A DNA stretch of 32,231 nucleotides from Saprospiraceae bacterium (GTDB taxonomy: Bacteria > Bacteroidota > Bacteroidia > Chitinophagales > Saprospiraceae). Below the pieces are notes generated by a model that was not told where the DNA came from, ran no database searches, and saw only the letters and a program-made list of their open reading frames with translations. The position numbers and the translations under genes are program-made. Of the stretch, positions 6,777-15,520 are shown piece by piece. The stretch is from assembly GCA_027080725.1 (NCBI GenBank), contig JALWRC010000003.1, forward strand, positions 1 through 32,231, written 5' to 3'. Numbering within the stretch: the stretch's first letter is position 1; the number at the start of each line of letters is the position of its first letter.

Positions 6777-7967
6777 TTACTTTTTATCGCCGGTATTAAA
6801 GTTGAACATGATGCCAAAACGCAAGGTATTGGTCAAAGGCGATCTGAAATAGGTTGTCGGGACGAGGTACGAGAAGTCCATATTGTATTCCCGGTATTTC
6901 AAGCCTACTCCCATGGTTAGGAACTGTCGCCCTCCTTTGAGAGGATTCTCATAAAAGTAACCCAAGCGCAAAGCAAACTGACGGTCGTACCAATATTCCA
7001 ATCCCGTAGAAATCATCACTTCTTGTAACTCTTCGGTGAACCCTCCTTGCGCATCACTAAAGGAGCCGAAAATACCACTTAGGAGGGGCTTTTCTCTAAA
7101 GTTGCGGACAAACTTATCGGCGGTGGAGTCCAGCGGTGGGGTAGGGACGAGGTACTTGTTGAGCTCTACCGTGAAAGTGAGTACATTGTAGGCGTCCAGG
7201 TTGTAATCCAATGCTCCCGCAATTCCGAGGTTGGCGGGTAAAAAGTCAGAATACCCCTTGACATAAGAGATTTTAGAGCCCAAATCCGTTGCAGCGGCAG
7301 CAATGGTTAGATTGTGTTTGTTGCCTGCTAATGAGATGGGAGTTTTGTAAGTGACCCCAAGGTCCACAGCGACAGATTTTCCTGCATTGACTTCCTGTCC
7401 TCCTACAGTTTGACCGTTGGCGAGATTGGAGTAAATGAACTTGGCGGAGAATGCCGCTGAAAAATGGTCGGATAGCTTCCGCGCATAGGAGCCGGTGAGG
7501 TCAAACTCCCGCGGACGCCCCGTACCGAGTGATTGCCCGGAATCATCCGTGAATTCGATGCTTCCCAAGGAGAAAAAGCGCAGCGCCAGGCCTGCGGTCG
7601 ACAATTTGTCTATGCGCTTTGTGACGGCTAGGTAACTCAGATTAATATCATCAATGCCCAGTGCTCTCAACCAAGGTGTGTAGGAAAGCGCTATGCTTAA
7701 ATCCTGGTCAATGAATGCAAGATTAGCTGCATTGTGATGCATCGCATTGGCATCGGGAGAGAGGGCGATACCGGCATTGCCCAAGGCGCCGGATCTGGAA
7801 TCCGGAGTGATTTGCAAAAATGGCACTGCTGTCAACAGCGTATTGAAAGTGCAATCCAAAGTGGATTCATCAATGTAACATCGCTTCTTAGGATTCCATT
7901 TGAATTGCGCTTGAATAGAAGGCAGAATTCCCAAAATCAAAAGTGAGAAGAAAATTGTTTTTTTCAT
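6777..7967 (-). CDS. porV: PorV (LptO), T9SS outer-membrane shuttle protein
   Basis: A 396-aa outer-membrane beta-barrel of the FadL-like PorV family. In the type IX system PorV carries CTD-bearing cargo from the translocon to the PorU sortase. A signal peptide (1-20, cut at IQA/Q) is clear. The family hallmarks FLQITPDSRSGALGNAG (50-66) and SPDANAMHHNAANLAF (70-85) are present, followed by alternating beta strands to an aromatic-rich end. An extra segment with two cysteines (C30, C39) precedes the barrel. The gene lies downstream of porU on the same strand but is separated by 557 bp that hold a promoter-like site at 8484-8491. Confidence 0.93.
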   Translation of the reverse strand: MKKTIFFSLLILGILPSIQAQFKWNPKKRCYIDESTLDCTFNTLLTAVPFLQITPDSRSGALGNAGIALSPDANAMHHNAANLAFIDQDLSIALSYTPWLRALGIDDINLSYLAVTKRIDKLSTAGLALRFFSLGSIEFTDDSGQSLGTGRPREFDLTGSYARKLSDHFSAAFSAKFIYSNLANGQTVGGQEVNAGKSVAVDLGVTYKTPISLAGNKHNLTIAAAATDLGSKISYVKGYSDFLPANLGIAGALDYNLDAYNVLTFTVELNKYLVPTPPLDSTADKFVRNFREKPLLSGIFGSFSDAQGGFTEELQEVMISTGLEYWYDRQFALRLGYFYENPLKGGRQFLTMGVGLKYREYNMDFSYLVPTTYFRSPLTNTLRFGIMFNFNTGDKK

Positions 7968-8524
7968 GTGACACGTTTATGTGTTGTTGGTTATAGTAAT
8001 GTCTCGAAGAGTAAATGATGAGTCCACTCCGAAAAGGTCTTATACCGTCAAACTCGTCGTTGTCAAAAGTTTTGACTCTTCGTTAACAGCAAAGTTAACT
8101 GCGGGTCAAAAACTTTTCTTCCGGAAGTTAACAGAACCTACTCCTTTTGTAAGTAGGCTCAATTGTCTATACTTAACCATTAACACGTTCATTTTATTAT
8201 AAAATATTTGAAAAATATCATTGGCCTTGTGAAGAATGATTTATCCGAGATGAAGGATAGGACATTTGACCTAACCGTCATCTAATAAGTATAAGACGGA
8301 GTCCATTCCGAAAGCGTAACAACATTACAATCGTCTCACGGTTTTCTTCAAAAAAAGGCGAAAACAATTTTAATTCTTGTGTAGCCCCCTTTTGCTGTCG
8401 AGTTTAATAAAACTTTTTCAGCATGAGGTGACGATAAAAACCCTATTCGGATTGAGCTCAAACTTCTACATCGGAACCGGGCACAAAGGTAATAAGTTTG
8501 TCAGAAAAACATACATATTGCTAA
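7968..8524 (-). other. porU-porV spacer, possible long porV leader
   Basis: The 557 bp hold no believable gene; the 73-residue plus-strand frame at 7981-8202 has no family features. Visible structure includes a perfect palindrome GTCAAAAGTTTTGAC (8062-8076), three GTTAAC sites (8082, 8094, 8127), a near-direct repeat of GAGTCCACTCCGAAAA (8020 and 8299), CCGTC/GACGG arms (8275-8299) and GTTTTC/GAAAAC arms (8341-8365). Confidence 0.55.
8484..8491 (-). promoter_or_regulatory. -7 box TACCTTTG upstream of porV
   Basis: CAAAGGTA on the plus strand reads TACCTTTG on the minus strand, the preferred Bacteroidota -7 sequence. A clear -33 TTG is not seen at the expected distance. If used, the porV transcript would carry a leader of about 510 nt. 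Confidence 0.5.
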
Positions 8525-11500
8525 TTATTTTAATATAACCAATTTGCTCAGTGGACTTTCGACTCTGGTAGTGGTGTCACCGGGCACGTGCGCGGTGACA
8601 TAAATCTTGTACAAATAAACCCCTCTCGCCAGTTTGTTGCCGAAATCATCTGTTCCGTCCCAGTCGATGTTGCCGACGCGGAATCCCACACCCAGAGCAG
8701 TTTGTTGGATGGTCTTGACCAAGGTGCCATTTGCGGTAAAGATTTGGATCATGACTTCCATCTCGCTATCCGCCTGATTGTGTTCAAACTGAAAGGAGGT
8801 GTGAGTCGTAAAGGGATTGGGGTAATTCAAAACATGCTTCAACGTGGGATTGTCCTGGTCGATGACGACAAAATCCAAACTGGCTTCAGATACGTTATTG
8901 GCAATATCCCAAGCGGTCACTTTTATGTGATGCTCGCCGGGATCGAGATTAGTCAAAGGGTATTTGATTTGCCCCTCTTTAGAGTTGTCCAAAGTGGGTT
9001 CGAAATGCTCGTTAAGGACGAACCGGGCATCAGAATTGTCGAGCTGTGCTGTGATATCATGTCCGATACTGCTACCACTAAAGTTGATACCATAATCATC
9101 TTTAAGAGTTGCAAGAAGGATGGGGTTTGTCCCGGCAATGCCCCCATTGACAAACTGAAGGTCATTGAGGAAGAGTTGGATTTGGGGCGGTGTGTCGTCT
9201 GTAAAGTTTCCACTTCCACCACCACCTATGGGGATGTCAATTTTATAACCATGCGCTTCCCGTTCTTTTTCATCAGTGGCATAATAGCTTATTTTTCCAT
9301 TGCCGATTTTAAAGTTGATTTCTTTGGGCAAAATAAAGGAAAAACTAAAGCGGCCGTCTTTTATCGAAACGAGTCCTTTGTAAAGAATATTTTTTTGGAG
9401 GGTAAACGAAGCTATGGAACTCTCTTCGTCATTGCCTTTTGTACGGAGGGTGGTGGGTTTATCAAAGAGCGTAACGTAGAGTTTTCCGTTAAAGTCAGTA
9501 ACGATATTGCCATTGTGGTCTTTGATGACTCCTTCCAGGGCTACCTTATCCAGAGCATGAAGGGTGTCCCGGAAGTCTTGGACGGATTGATTGTTTATTT
9601 TAGTGGTTACCACGTCAAAGGTTGGGACCATTACCTTCATCGCCGGATCTCCAAAAATTAGAAATTTTTGGGTATTTACGGCGTTGCCACCATTATTGTT
9701 TTTGCTTCTCATAAACAGATCTCCGAGTTTGGGACGCTTCCCATTGAAGTCATTGGTGAGTTCTCGAATCATGAAAGAAGTCATTTGATAATTGGAGCCG
9801 GCATAGACTGCTCGAACGGTCGAAAGCAGGGCGGAAACTCCGCCGGATGGATGCAGGATAGTCTGTTCGCCTACCGAGACGAATTCCGGATCATCAAAAG
9901 GGGTAAAAGAACAAGTGGCGGTCAAGAAAATAGGAGTTTTGACGCCGTTGTTCCATTGGAGGATGTCGTTGATTTGCAAAATACGTTCTTGAGCGAGGCC
10001 GGTCGGTCCACCGTGTCCCAGATAAGTAAACATAAATACTCCTTTGAAAATGCTTTGGTTGATGGCTCTGGTTACCTCCGGGTAGCGTTGTCCTCCTGAA
10101 GTGACTAACTGCTCGTATGCATCGAGATATATTTTGTCGATATTGTAATTGGGGTTTTGGGAGCTAATAATTTTGGAGAGGTTTTCGATGTCGTAAAAGT
10201 ATCTGTTGGAGTCTTCATCATCAGCAGCTCCCAGGAACCTGTTTTTCCAGTCTTGAAAAGTAGCAGGATCTGTTTCGTAAGTGATTATGCGGTCCACAAA
10301 CCGCATAGCATCTTCACTATCGTGCGCGGGAATTCTTCCTATGGAGACATCCAAAAGTCCTCTGAGGTCATATCCTTCATCGTCACTGATCATCCCAAAA
10401 TAATCATCAGAGGGGAATGCCGTAATCGGATTGAGTGATTCTTTTGTTTCGTAGACCGGGATAAAACTCTCTTTGGGTAGATTTTTGCGTATTCCGCGGT
10501 AGTCATATGAACCGTCACCGAATAGCAATACATACTTTAAGGCTTTGGAGTGTTTGTAAACGGTACGAACGAAGTCCCGGATGGCCGTTGGGTCTTGTTT
10601 GCCGGCAGAGAACTCGTTGTAGATTTGGTGGATGTGCGCCAGGGCTATGGTCATCCCATCTTCCTGCTCCCTGTGCTTGGCCAATTTTTGGGCTGCTTCT
10701 GCCGTGGCGTCGTAGTACACGATGATTTCATCAATATCTTTCAGCCCGTGTAAATTCTGTTGAGCTACGGCCCCGGCGGATTCCGGTATTAACAATCCTG
10801 CAGCGGTGTTGAATGCCAGATGTTGCCATGGGGCTTTATTATTTTGGTATGAAATGGTAGAATTTGTGCCATTTCTTTGGACGGAGAGATGGGCCGGGTG
10901 CATGGGGTCGGTGATGTCCCATACTGTAAATCCGCTGGGTGTCTCTTCGAAGGTGTAACGGACAGAATTGTAGTCTAATGAAGCAGGATCGTAGATACGC
11001 AATTGGTTTTCGTTGGCGTAGTTATACTTCTTTTTGTGATTGATGTTGATGTAATCCAACCAGCCGGAGCTTACATTTGGAGAGAGCGGATAGTTGACGA
11101 TAACCTTAATGTTGGATAGATTTGCAGTACCGGTTATATTGGCGATCCTGGCATACAGTGACTCGACGCTGGTGATATTGATGCTTGAAATATTGCGTTC
11201 CAAGAGCTGTTGGTCTATTTCGATGCTCACTTTGTTGTATTCGCTATTTCTGGCTACAAAGCGCATATTGACCGTAGCTTTTTCACTTGGGTCGAGGTGA
11301 AGCGTGGAGAATTTATCGCTGTATTCCCGGGTCCGAACATTAGTAAATTCGTCTCCCACCCAAAGTTGCCCGCTACCTTCGTGGGATCTGGATTGGCCGA
11401 GCAGGTTGGTTTTGTCTTCCTCGTAGTGCTGCAGGTTGAGATAACTTTTTGAGGTATATTCGGGAGAAATAACAGGGGAGATGGTGCGGATCCGCTTCCC

Positions 11501-12385
11501 CGGTTTGGTGTCTATTTTGATATAGTAATAGCTTTTGTCATCGTAGATGTTATTTTCGTAGATATACAACATTTTGTCTTTATTTAAGGCAATCCGGTCC
11601 GGGCCTTCCGCGTAGAAAAGAATGCGGTCTCCACTGTCCCACTTTCCATCAGATTCGCCTTCTACCCAAATAGAAAGCTCTTCGAGATCATCTACCCTCT
11701 CGGAGGAGATACGTTCTGGCAATGCTCCTCCGGGATGGCCTAAAATGCGAATGTTTCTAGGGTCTAATCCATTGGTATTTATGCCGAGTTCCCGGAGTAA
11801 GGCGTCGTCGATTACATGGACACCATAGGACGAGACGGAGATTTTGTATACCTGCCCACTGGCCAATTCGGAGGTTGTCTTTGGGTCGCCTCTATAGATG
11901 GCATGGTCAAAAGATTTTTCCGGGGTTAATCGTATGTTGAGCGTGCCTTTAAGCAATTTTTCAGCCTTTCCCTGGCGGCGGACTATGGCGGGGAGTGTGA
12001 CTACCCCATAGTATTTGTTCCCTTGCATATAAGTGTGGCCTTCCGGAAGTATTTCTTGAGGCATGGGGCGATTTTCATTTGGTTGTAAGCTTATAGATTC
12101 CCTTTCCACATTAGATAATGAGGCAGAAATACGGGTGGGACCCGATAGCTCAAATTGGTAATGCCAGACCGGAATTCCGGGATATTGGGCGGAGTTGTTG
12201 GCGCCGATAAAGGTGGGCAAATGTTGGTTGCCGGCCATTTCATACCAATCAATAGAAATGGGAATGGACTTAGTGGTTTGTCCGGATAGAGTATGAAATG
12301 GTAGACTTAGAAGTGCAAAGAATAAGGCGGCAATACATGAAAAACGAAGTGCATTATTCTTGTGAGACCGGATAATGTTGGACAT
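8525..12385 (-). CDS. porU: PorU, T9SS C25-type surface sortase
   Basis: A 1286-aa protein with a signal peptide (about 1-35). It belongs to the gingipain (C25) cysteine-peptidase family and corresponds to PorU, which removes the C-terminal signal of T9SS cargo at the cell surface and joins the cargo to A-LPS. The catalytic pair is visible: H791 in YLGHGGPTG and C825 in LTATCSFTP. The spacing of 34 matches the gingipain/PorU pattern. From N1187 (NYPNPF) the last 100 residues form a T9SS-type C-terminal domain ending KLVILK, which PorU keeps. An N-terminal prodomain-like beta region precedes the peptidase. The length fits PorU (about 1100-1300). It diverges from porP across 411 bp. Confidence 0.95.
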   Translation of the reverse strand: MSNIIRSHKNNALRFSCIAALFFALLSLPFHTLSGQTTKSIPISIDWYEMAGNQHLPTFIGANNSAQYPGIPVWHYQFELSGPTRISASLSNVERESISLQPNENRPMPQEILPEGHTYMQGNKYYGVVTLPAIVRRQGKAEKLLKGTLNIRLTPEKSFDHAIYRGDPKTTSELASGQVYKISVSSYGVHVIDDALLRELGINTNGLDPRNIRILGHPGGALPERISSERVDDLEELSIWVEGESDGKWDSGDRILFYAEGPDRIALNKDKMLYIYENNIYDDKSYYYIKIDTKPGKRIRTISPVISPEYTSKSYLNLQHYEEDKTNLLGQSRSHEGSGQLWVGDEFTNVRTREYSDKFSTLHLDPSEKATVNMRFVARNSEYNKVSIEIDQQLLERNISSINITSVESLYARIANITGTANLSNIKVIVNYPLSPNVSSGWLDYININHKKKYNYANENQLRIYDPASLDYNSVRYTFEETPSGFTVWDITDPMHPAHLSVQRNGTNSTISYQNNKAPWQHLAFNTAAGLLIPESAGAVAQQNLHGLKDIDEIIVYYDATAEAAQKLAKHREQEDGMTIALAHIHQIYNEFSAGKQDPTAIRDFVRTVYKHSKALKYVLLFGDGSYDYRGIRKNLPKESFIPVYETKESLNPITAFPSDDYFGMISDDEGYDLRGLLDVSIGRIPAHDSEDAMRFVDRIITYETDPATFQDWKNRFLGAADDEDSNRYFYDIENLSKIISSQNPNYNIDKIYLDAYEQLVTSGGQRYPEVTRAINQSIFKGVFMFTYLGHGGPTGLAQERILQINDILQWNNGVKTPIFLTATCSFTPFDDPEFVSVGEQTILHPSGGVSALLSTVRAVYAGSNYQMTSFMIRELTNDFNGKRPKLGDLFMRSKNNNGGNAVNTQKFLIFGDPAMKVMVPTFDVVTTKINNQSVQDFRDTLHALDKVALEGVIKDHNGNIVTDFNGKLYVTLFDKPTTLRTKGNDEESSIASFTLQKNILYKGLVSIKDGRFSFSFILPKEINFKIGNGKISYYATDEKEREAHGYKIDIPIGGGGSGNFTDDTPPQIQLFLNDLQFVNGGIAGTNPILLATLKDDYGINFSGSSIGHDITAQLDNSDARFVLNEHFEPTLDNSKEGQIKYPLTNLDPGEHHIKVTAWDIANNVSEASLDFVVIDQDNPTLKHVLNYPNPFTTHTSFQFEHNQADSEMEVMIQIFTANGTLVKTIQQTALGVGFRVGNIDWDGTDDFGNKLARGVYLYKIYVTAHVPGDTTTRVESPLSKLVILK

Positions 12386-12796
12386 AGGTTAAGTTTTGGA
12401 TGAATAATGAGAATCACCATTGGATGAAGTTAATCGCGAGAGCATCGACATTGCCTCTTTTGTTGCAGGCTCTAATCAGAAAGCGCCTGCATCTGCTTGT
12501 CCTGGTAATAACGTCAGGTTGGCTGTAAAATTGTAAATGTTAAAATTTGGGACTATATTTTAACATTTGTAATGGAAATAGAGCGGCATGAGAGTAAGCC
12601 GGTAGGCAGTAAGAGAGAATTATAAATTTGTGATTTAGAGCAATAAAGTGCGGTAGTATTGCGTAGATAAAAGACGCTGTATTATCAAGTAGGGCCAAAT
12701 TATAGGTGTGTGTGTTCCGGGATGTCCGGTTTTAAAATTATTGTACCTTTGAGTTTGTCACCCGTTTTGATAGTAGCTGCTATAGTGATTTGATGT
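12386..12796. promoter_or_regulatory. Divergent porU/porP intergenic region
   Basis: There is no gene in these 411 bp. A perfect 12-bp inverted repeat (AAATGTTAAAAT 12535-12546 and ATTTTAACATTT 12557-12568, 10-nt spacer) and a 7-bp pair TGCAGGC/GCCTGCA (12464-12470 and 12485-12491) lie between the divergent starts. A weak TAAATTTG box is at 12623-12630. No good minus-strand -7 box was found for porU. Confidence 0.6.
12744..12751 (+). promoter_or_regulatory. -7 box TACCTTTG for the porP-family gene
   Basis: The sequence is the canonical TACCTTTG, 45 nt before the ATG at 12797. The -33 element is not obvious. It probably drives porP and perhaps gldJ. Confidence 0.6.
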
Positions 12797-13834
12797 ATGA
12801 AAAAGTGCTTTTTTAACTATTTGAATGTTCATTATGTATTTTGCCTTTTGGTGGGATATTGGGTCATTGCCGGCGGGGTGTTAAAGACGCGTGCACAAGA
12901 CCCTTTTTTTACCCAGTTTTATAATGCCCCGGTATATATGAATTCGGCTTTTGCCGGAATATCCGACAGGTATACCATAGCATTGAATTACCGCAACGAG
13001 TATCCTTTTTTTGCCGATCTCTTTGCCGTGTACAACAGTTATTCGTTTTCTGTGGATAAATTTTATAAGAAGTACAACAGTGGTATTGGGATAAAGTTTT
13101 CCGGCAATAGTGCAGGCAATGGGTTGATGAGTACCTTGAATGCGGCGATTTCATATTCTTATAGAGTCCTATTGGGTGGAAAAAATTATGTAAGAGGTGG
13201 GTTAGAGATCGGTGGAATTTCGAGGCACTACGGTTGGAACAAGTTCTTGTTTCCGGACCAATTGGGCAATGTGGTGCAGGGGGATCCGCCAAGTACGACT
13301 CAGGAAGTTCCAGCCCCATCGAATCGGGTATCGAAGTTGGATTTCTCATTTGGTGTGCTGTTCCATCATCCCAATTACTTCGCGGGAATTTCATGGAAGC
13401 ACCTGAATACACCGGACTTGTCCATTTTGCGGATTCGACCGGAGGAGTCGCGCAATAATAGCTTGCCGGTACGTTGGTCATTGCATGGAGGATACAAATG
13501 GTATATCAACAAAGATGCGGGTTATCCAACGTTTATGTCCTTGAATATGGTGTATTTACAACAAGCGAGTTTGCGTCAGATAAATATTACCGGCATTTAT
13601 AAGTTTAGCAAGGTTTTTGCAGGCTTAGGGTGGAGGCATGCCTTTCAGAATATTGATGCGTTGCTTTTGTCGTCTGGAATAATACTGGATCGAATGACGA
13701 TTGGGTATAGTTTTGATTTGACGGTGTCCTCTTTTGGTATTGCCAATGGCGGAAGCCACGAACTTGCCTTGCGTCTGCAGCTGGGCAATGAAAAGGATGC
13801 AGATGTGCGTACGACATGTTACTCCTTTTATTAG
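12797..13834 (+). CDS. PorP/SprF-family T9SS outer-membrane protein
   Basis: A 345-aa outer-membrane barrel of the PorP/SprF family. A signal peptide ends at TRA (residue 33), followed by the family signature QDPFFTQFYNAPVYMNSAFA (34-53). The rest alternates short beta strands (GIGIKFSGNSAG, AAISYSYRV, FAGISWKHL) and matches the usual family length. In gliding Bacteroidota these proteins help assemble the T9SS and anchor surface adhesins such as SprB; many genomes carry several copies, so I do not assign the porP symbol. Its place between porU and gldJ supports a core role. The gldJ start is 120 nt downstream with its own -7 box. Confidence 0.9.
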   Translation: MKKCFFNYLNVHYVFCLLVGYWVIAGGVLKTRAQDPFFTQFYNAPVYMNSAFAGISDRYTIALNYRNEYPFFADLFAVYNSYSFSVDKFYKKYNSGIGIKFSGNSAGNGLMSTLNAAISYSYRVLLGGKNYVRGGLEIGGISRHYGWNKFLFPDQLGNVVQGDPPSTTQEVPAPSNRVSKLDFSFGVLFHHPNYFAGISWKHLNTPDLSILRIRPEESRNNSLPVRWSLHGGYKWYINKDAGYPTFMSLNMVYLQQASLRQINITGIYKFSKVFAGLGWRHAFQNIDALLLSSGIILDRMTIGYSFDLTVSSFGIANGGSHELALRLQLGNEKDADVRTTCYSFY

Positions 13835-13917
13835 TTTGAATGCTATCAATATCATAGAATACGACAGTACTAAGAATAAAAAGATAAAAAATGTAAGTGC
13901 GAATTCATAATTATTCG

Positions 13918-13925
13918 TATTTTTG
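13918..13925 (+). promoter_or_regulatory. -7 box TATTTTTG for gldJ
   Basis: A match to TAnnTTTG lies 28 nt before the gldJ ATG in the 119-nt gap after the porP-family gene. It suggests gldJ can be transcribed independently. No strong -33 site is seen. Confidence 0.45.
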
Positions 13926-13953
13926 TCACCTTAATTGAAAAAACGTTTACAAA

Positions 13954-15447
13954 ATGAAGTTAAAAGTATTTACCGTAGTGTTGTCTTTGGCTGTGATGCT
14001 GAGCACTCAAAGTTGCAAACACTCCGAGAAATCCAGTACAACAGGATGGCATTACAATGAAACCGAATGGGGTGGATTTGAGAAATTGGATTACGAAGAT
14101 CAGATCACCGGCCCCAACCTGGTATTCATCGAAGGGGGTAATTTTACCATGGGGCAAGTGCAGGAAGATGTGCCCTACGATTGGAATAATATCCCTCGTA
14201 AGGTCACGGTGTCCTCGTTTTATATGGATGAGACCGAAGTGAGTAATATCGCATATCGTGAATATATCTATTGGCTTTCCCGCGTTTATGGGACCAATTA
14301 TCCTGAAGAGGTGCACAAAGCGTTGCCCGATACCTTGGTATGGCGGGATGAATTGACGTATAACGAACCATTTGTGGAGACTTATTTTAGACATCCCAAC
14401 TATGATGATTATCCGGTGGTAGGGGTAAATTGGTTGCAAGCTACTGATTATTGTAAGTGGAGGACAGATCGTGTCAATGAGATGATTCTCATCGAGCGCG
14501 GTGTACTCAATAACAATAACGAGCAAATGGACTCGGACAACTTTACCACAAAGACCTATTTGAGTGGTTTGTATCAGGGGAGTGTCAATAAAAACCTTCC
14601 GGACTTGAAAACCGGGGGAGAGCGACCGGTGCGTTTTGAAGACGGAATTTTGCTTCCGGACTATCGACTGCCTACTGAGGCAGAATGGGAATATGCCGCC
14701 TTGGCTTTGGTGGGTAACAATGCCCTTTCTGGCGACGAGGTCATCAGCCAACGTAAGATTTATCCATGGAATGGCTTTTCCGCGAGATATCGCAAACATG
14801 ATAAACACCAAGGAGATTTCTTGGCCAACTTCAAAAGAGGGGCGGGAGATTACATGGGTATTGCAGGTGCACTCAACGATGCGGCACATATACCCGCTCC
14901 CGTAAAGTCCTTTTACCCCAATGATTTTGGTTTGTACAACATGGCGGGAAATGTCTCCGAGTGGACGGCAGACGTTTATAGACCTTTGACCAATGAGACG
15001 CTGTTTGATGAGGAGTCGCATGACCTCAACCCTTACAGGGGGAATGTTTTTAAGCAAGTTTTGAGAGATGAAAACGGGCAACCGGTTAAAGATAGCTTGG
15101 GACGTCTTAAGTACTTTGTACCGGATGATACCACTGCAGCTAGACGAGAAAATTACAAGCGCAACTACCTGAAGAACTTTAACGATGGAGATGGGGAGGA
15201 TATCAAGTATGCTTATGGAAAATCAACCTTGATTAGTGACAAATCAAGAGTCATCAAGGGCGGCTCATGGGCGGATAGAATATATTGGATGTCTCCCGGA
15301 ACTCGCAGGTATAAGGATGAAGATAAGTCCTCAAGGACTATTGGATTCAGATGTGCAATGACCCGGACCGGTACCCCGAAAGAGAGCGGCAAACCCGCCG
15401 GTAAGATGTTTAAGTCCCGAAAAAGAATAAAGAGGAAATACGACTAA
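13954..15447 (+). CDS. gldJ: GldJ, gliding/T9SS lipoprotein with FGE-sulfatase fold
   Basis: A 497-aa lipoprotein. The signal ends in a lipobox-like STQSC with C21 as the lipidated residue. The mature start TTGWHYNETEWGGFEKLDY resembles GldJ. A formylglycine-generating-enzyme-type fold follows, with FIEGGNFTMG (58-67), RLPTEAEWEYAA (about 238), NMAGNVSEWTADVY (about 329), RVIKGGSWAD (about 433) and TIGFRCA near the end. In gliding bacteria GldJ is a periplasm-facing outer-membrane lipoprotein that stabilises GldK. The fold is used structurally. The related GldK is the main alternative, but GldK is normally followed by gldL, while here murF follows, an order seen beside gldJ. A strong terminator lies 21 nt after the stop. 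Confidence 0.85.
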   Translation: MKLKVFTVVLSLAVMLSTQSCKHSEKSSTTGWHYNETEWGGFEKLDYEDQITGPNLVFIEGGNFTMGQVQEDVPYDWNNIPRKVTVSSFYMDETEVSNIAYREYIYWLSRVYGTNYPEEVHKALPDTLVWRDELTYNEPFVETYFRHPNYDDYPVVGVNWLQATDYCKWRTDRVNEMILIERGVLNNNNEQMDSDNFTTKTYLSGLYQGSVNKNLPDLKTGGERPVRFEDGILLPDYRLPTEAEWEYAALALVGNNALSGDEVISQRKIYPWNGFSARYRKHDKHQGDFLANFKRGAGDYMGIAGALNDAAHIPAPVKSFYPNDFGLYNMAGNVSEWTADVYRPLTNETLFDEESHDLNPYRGNVFKQVLRDENGQPVKDSLGRLKYFVPDDTTAARRENYKRNYLKNFNDGDGEDIKYAYGKSTLISDKSRVIKGGSWADRIYWMSPGTRRYKDEDKSSRTIGFRCAMTRTGTPKESGKPAGKMFKSRKRIKRKYD

Positions 15448-15468
15448 ACTCCTTGTTTAATTGAATAG

Positions 15469-15504
15469 AAAAAGTCCTTATTCCAACCGAATAAGGACTT
15501 TTTT
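15469..15504 (+). terminator. Terminator after gldJ
   Basis: A perfect 15-bp stem (15469-15483 with 15489-15503) and a 5-nt loop (caacc) is followed by a T run. A-runs on the 5' side mean it could also work on the other strand. It ends only 16 nt before the murF ATG, so it insulates murF from gldJ or acts as an attenuator. Confidence 0.92.
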
Positions 15505-15520
15505 GTTAACTGATATTAGA

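Noticed and set aside
8588-9661. A 357-codon frame opposite porU, and similar frames opposite gldJ (13960-15081) and yebC (25561-26094)
   Set aside because: All lie entirely within clear genes on the other strand and show no motif of their own.
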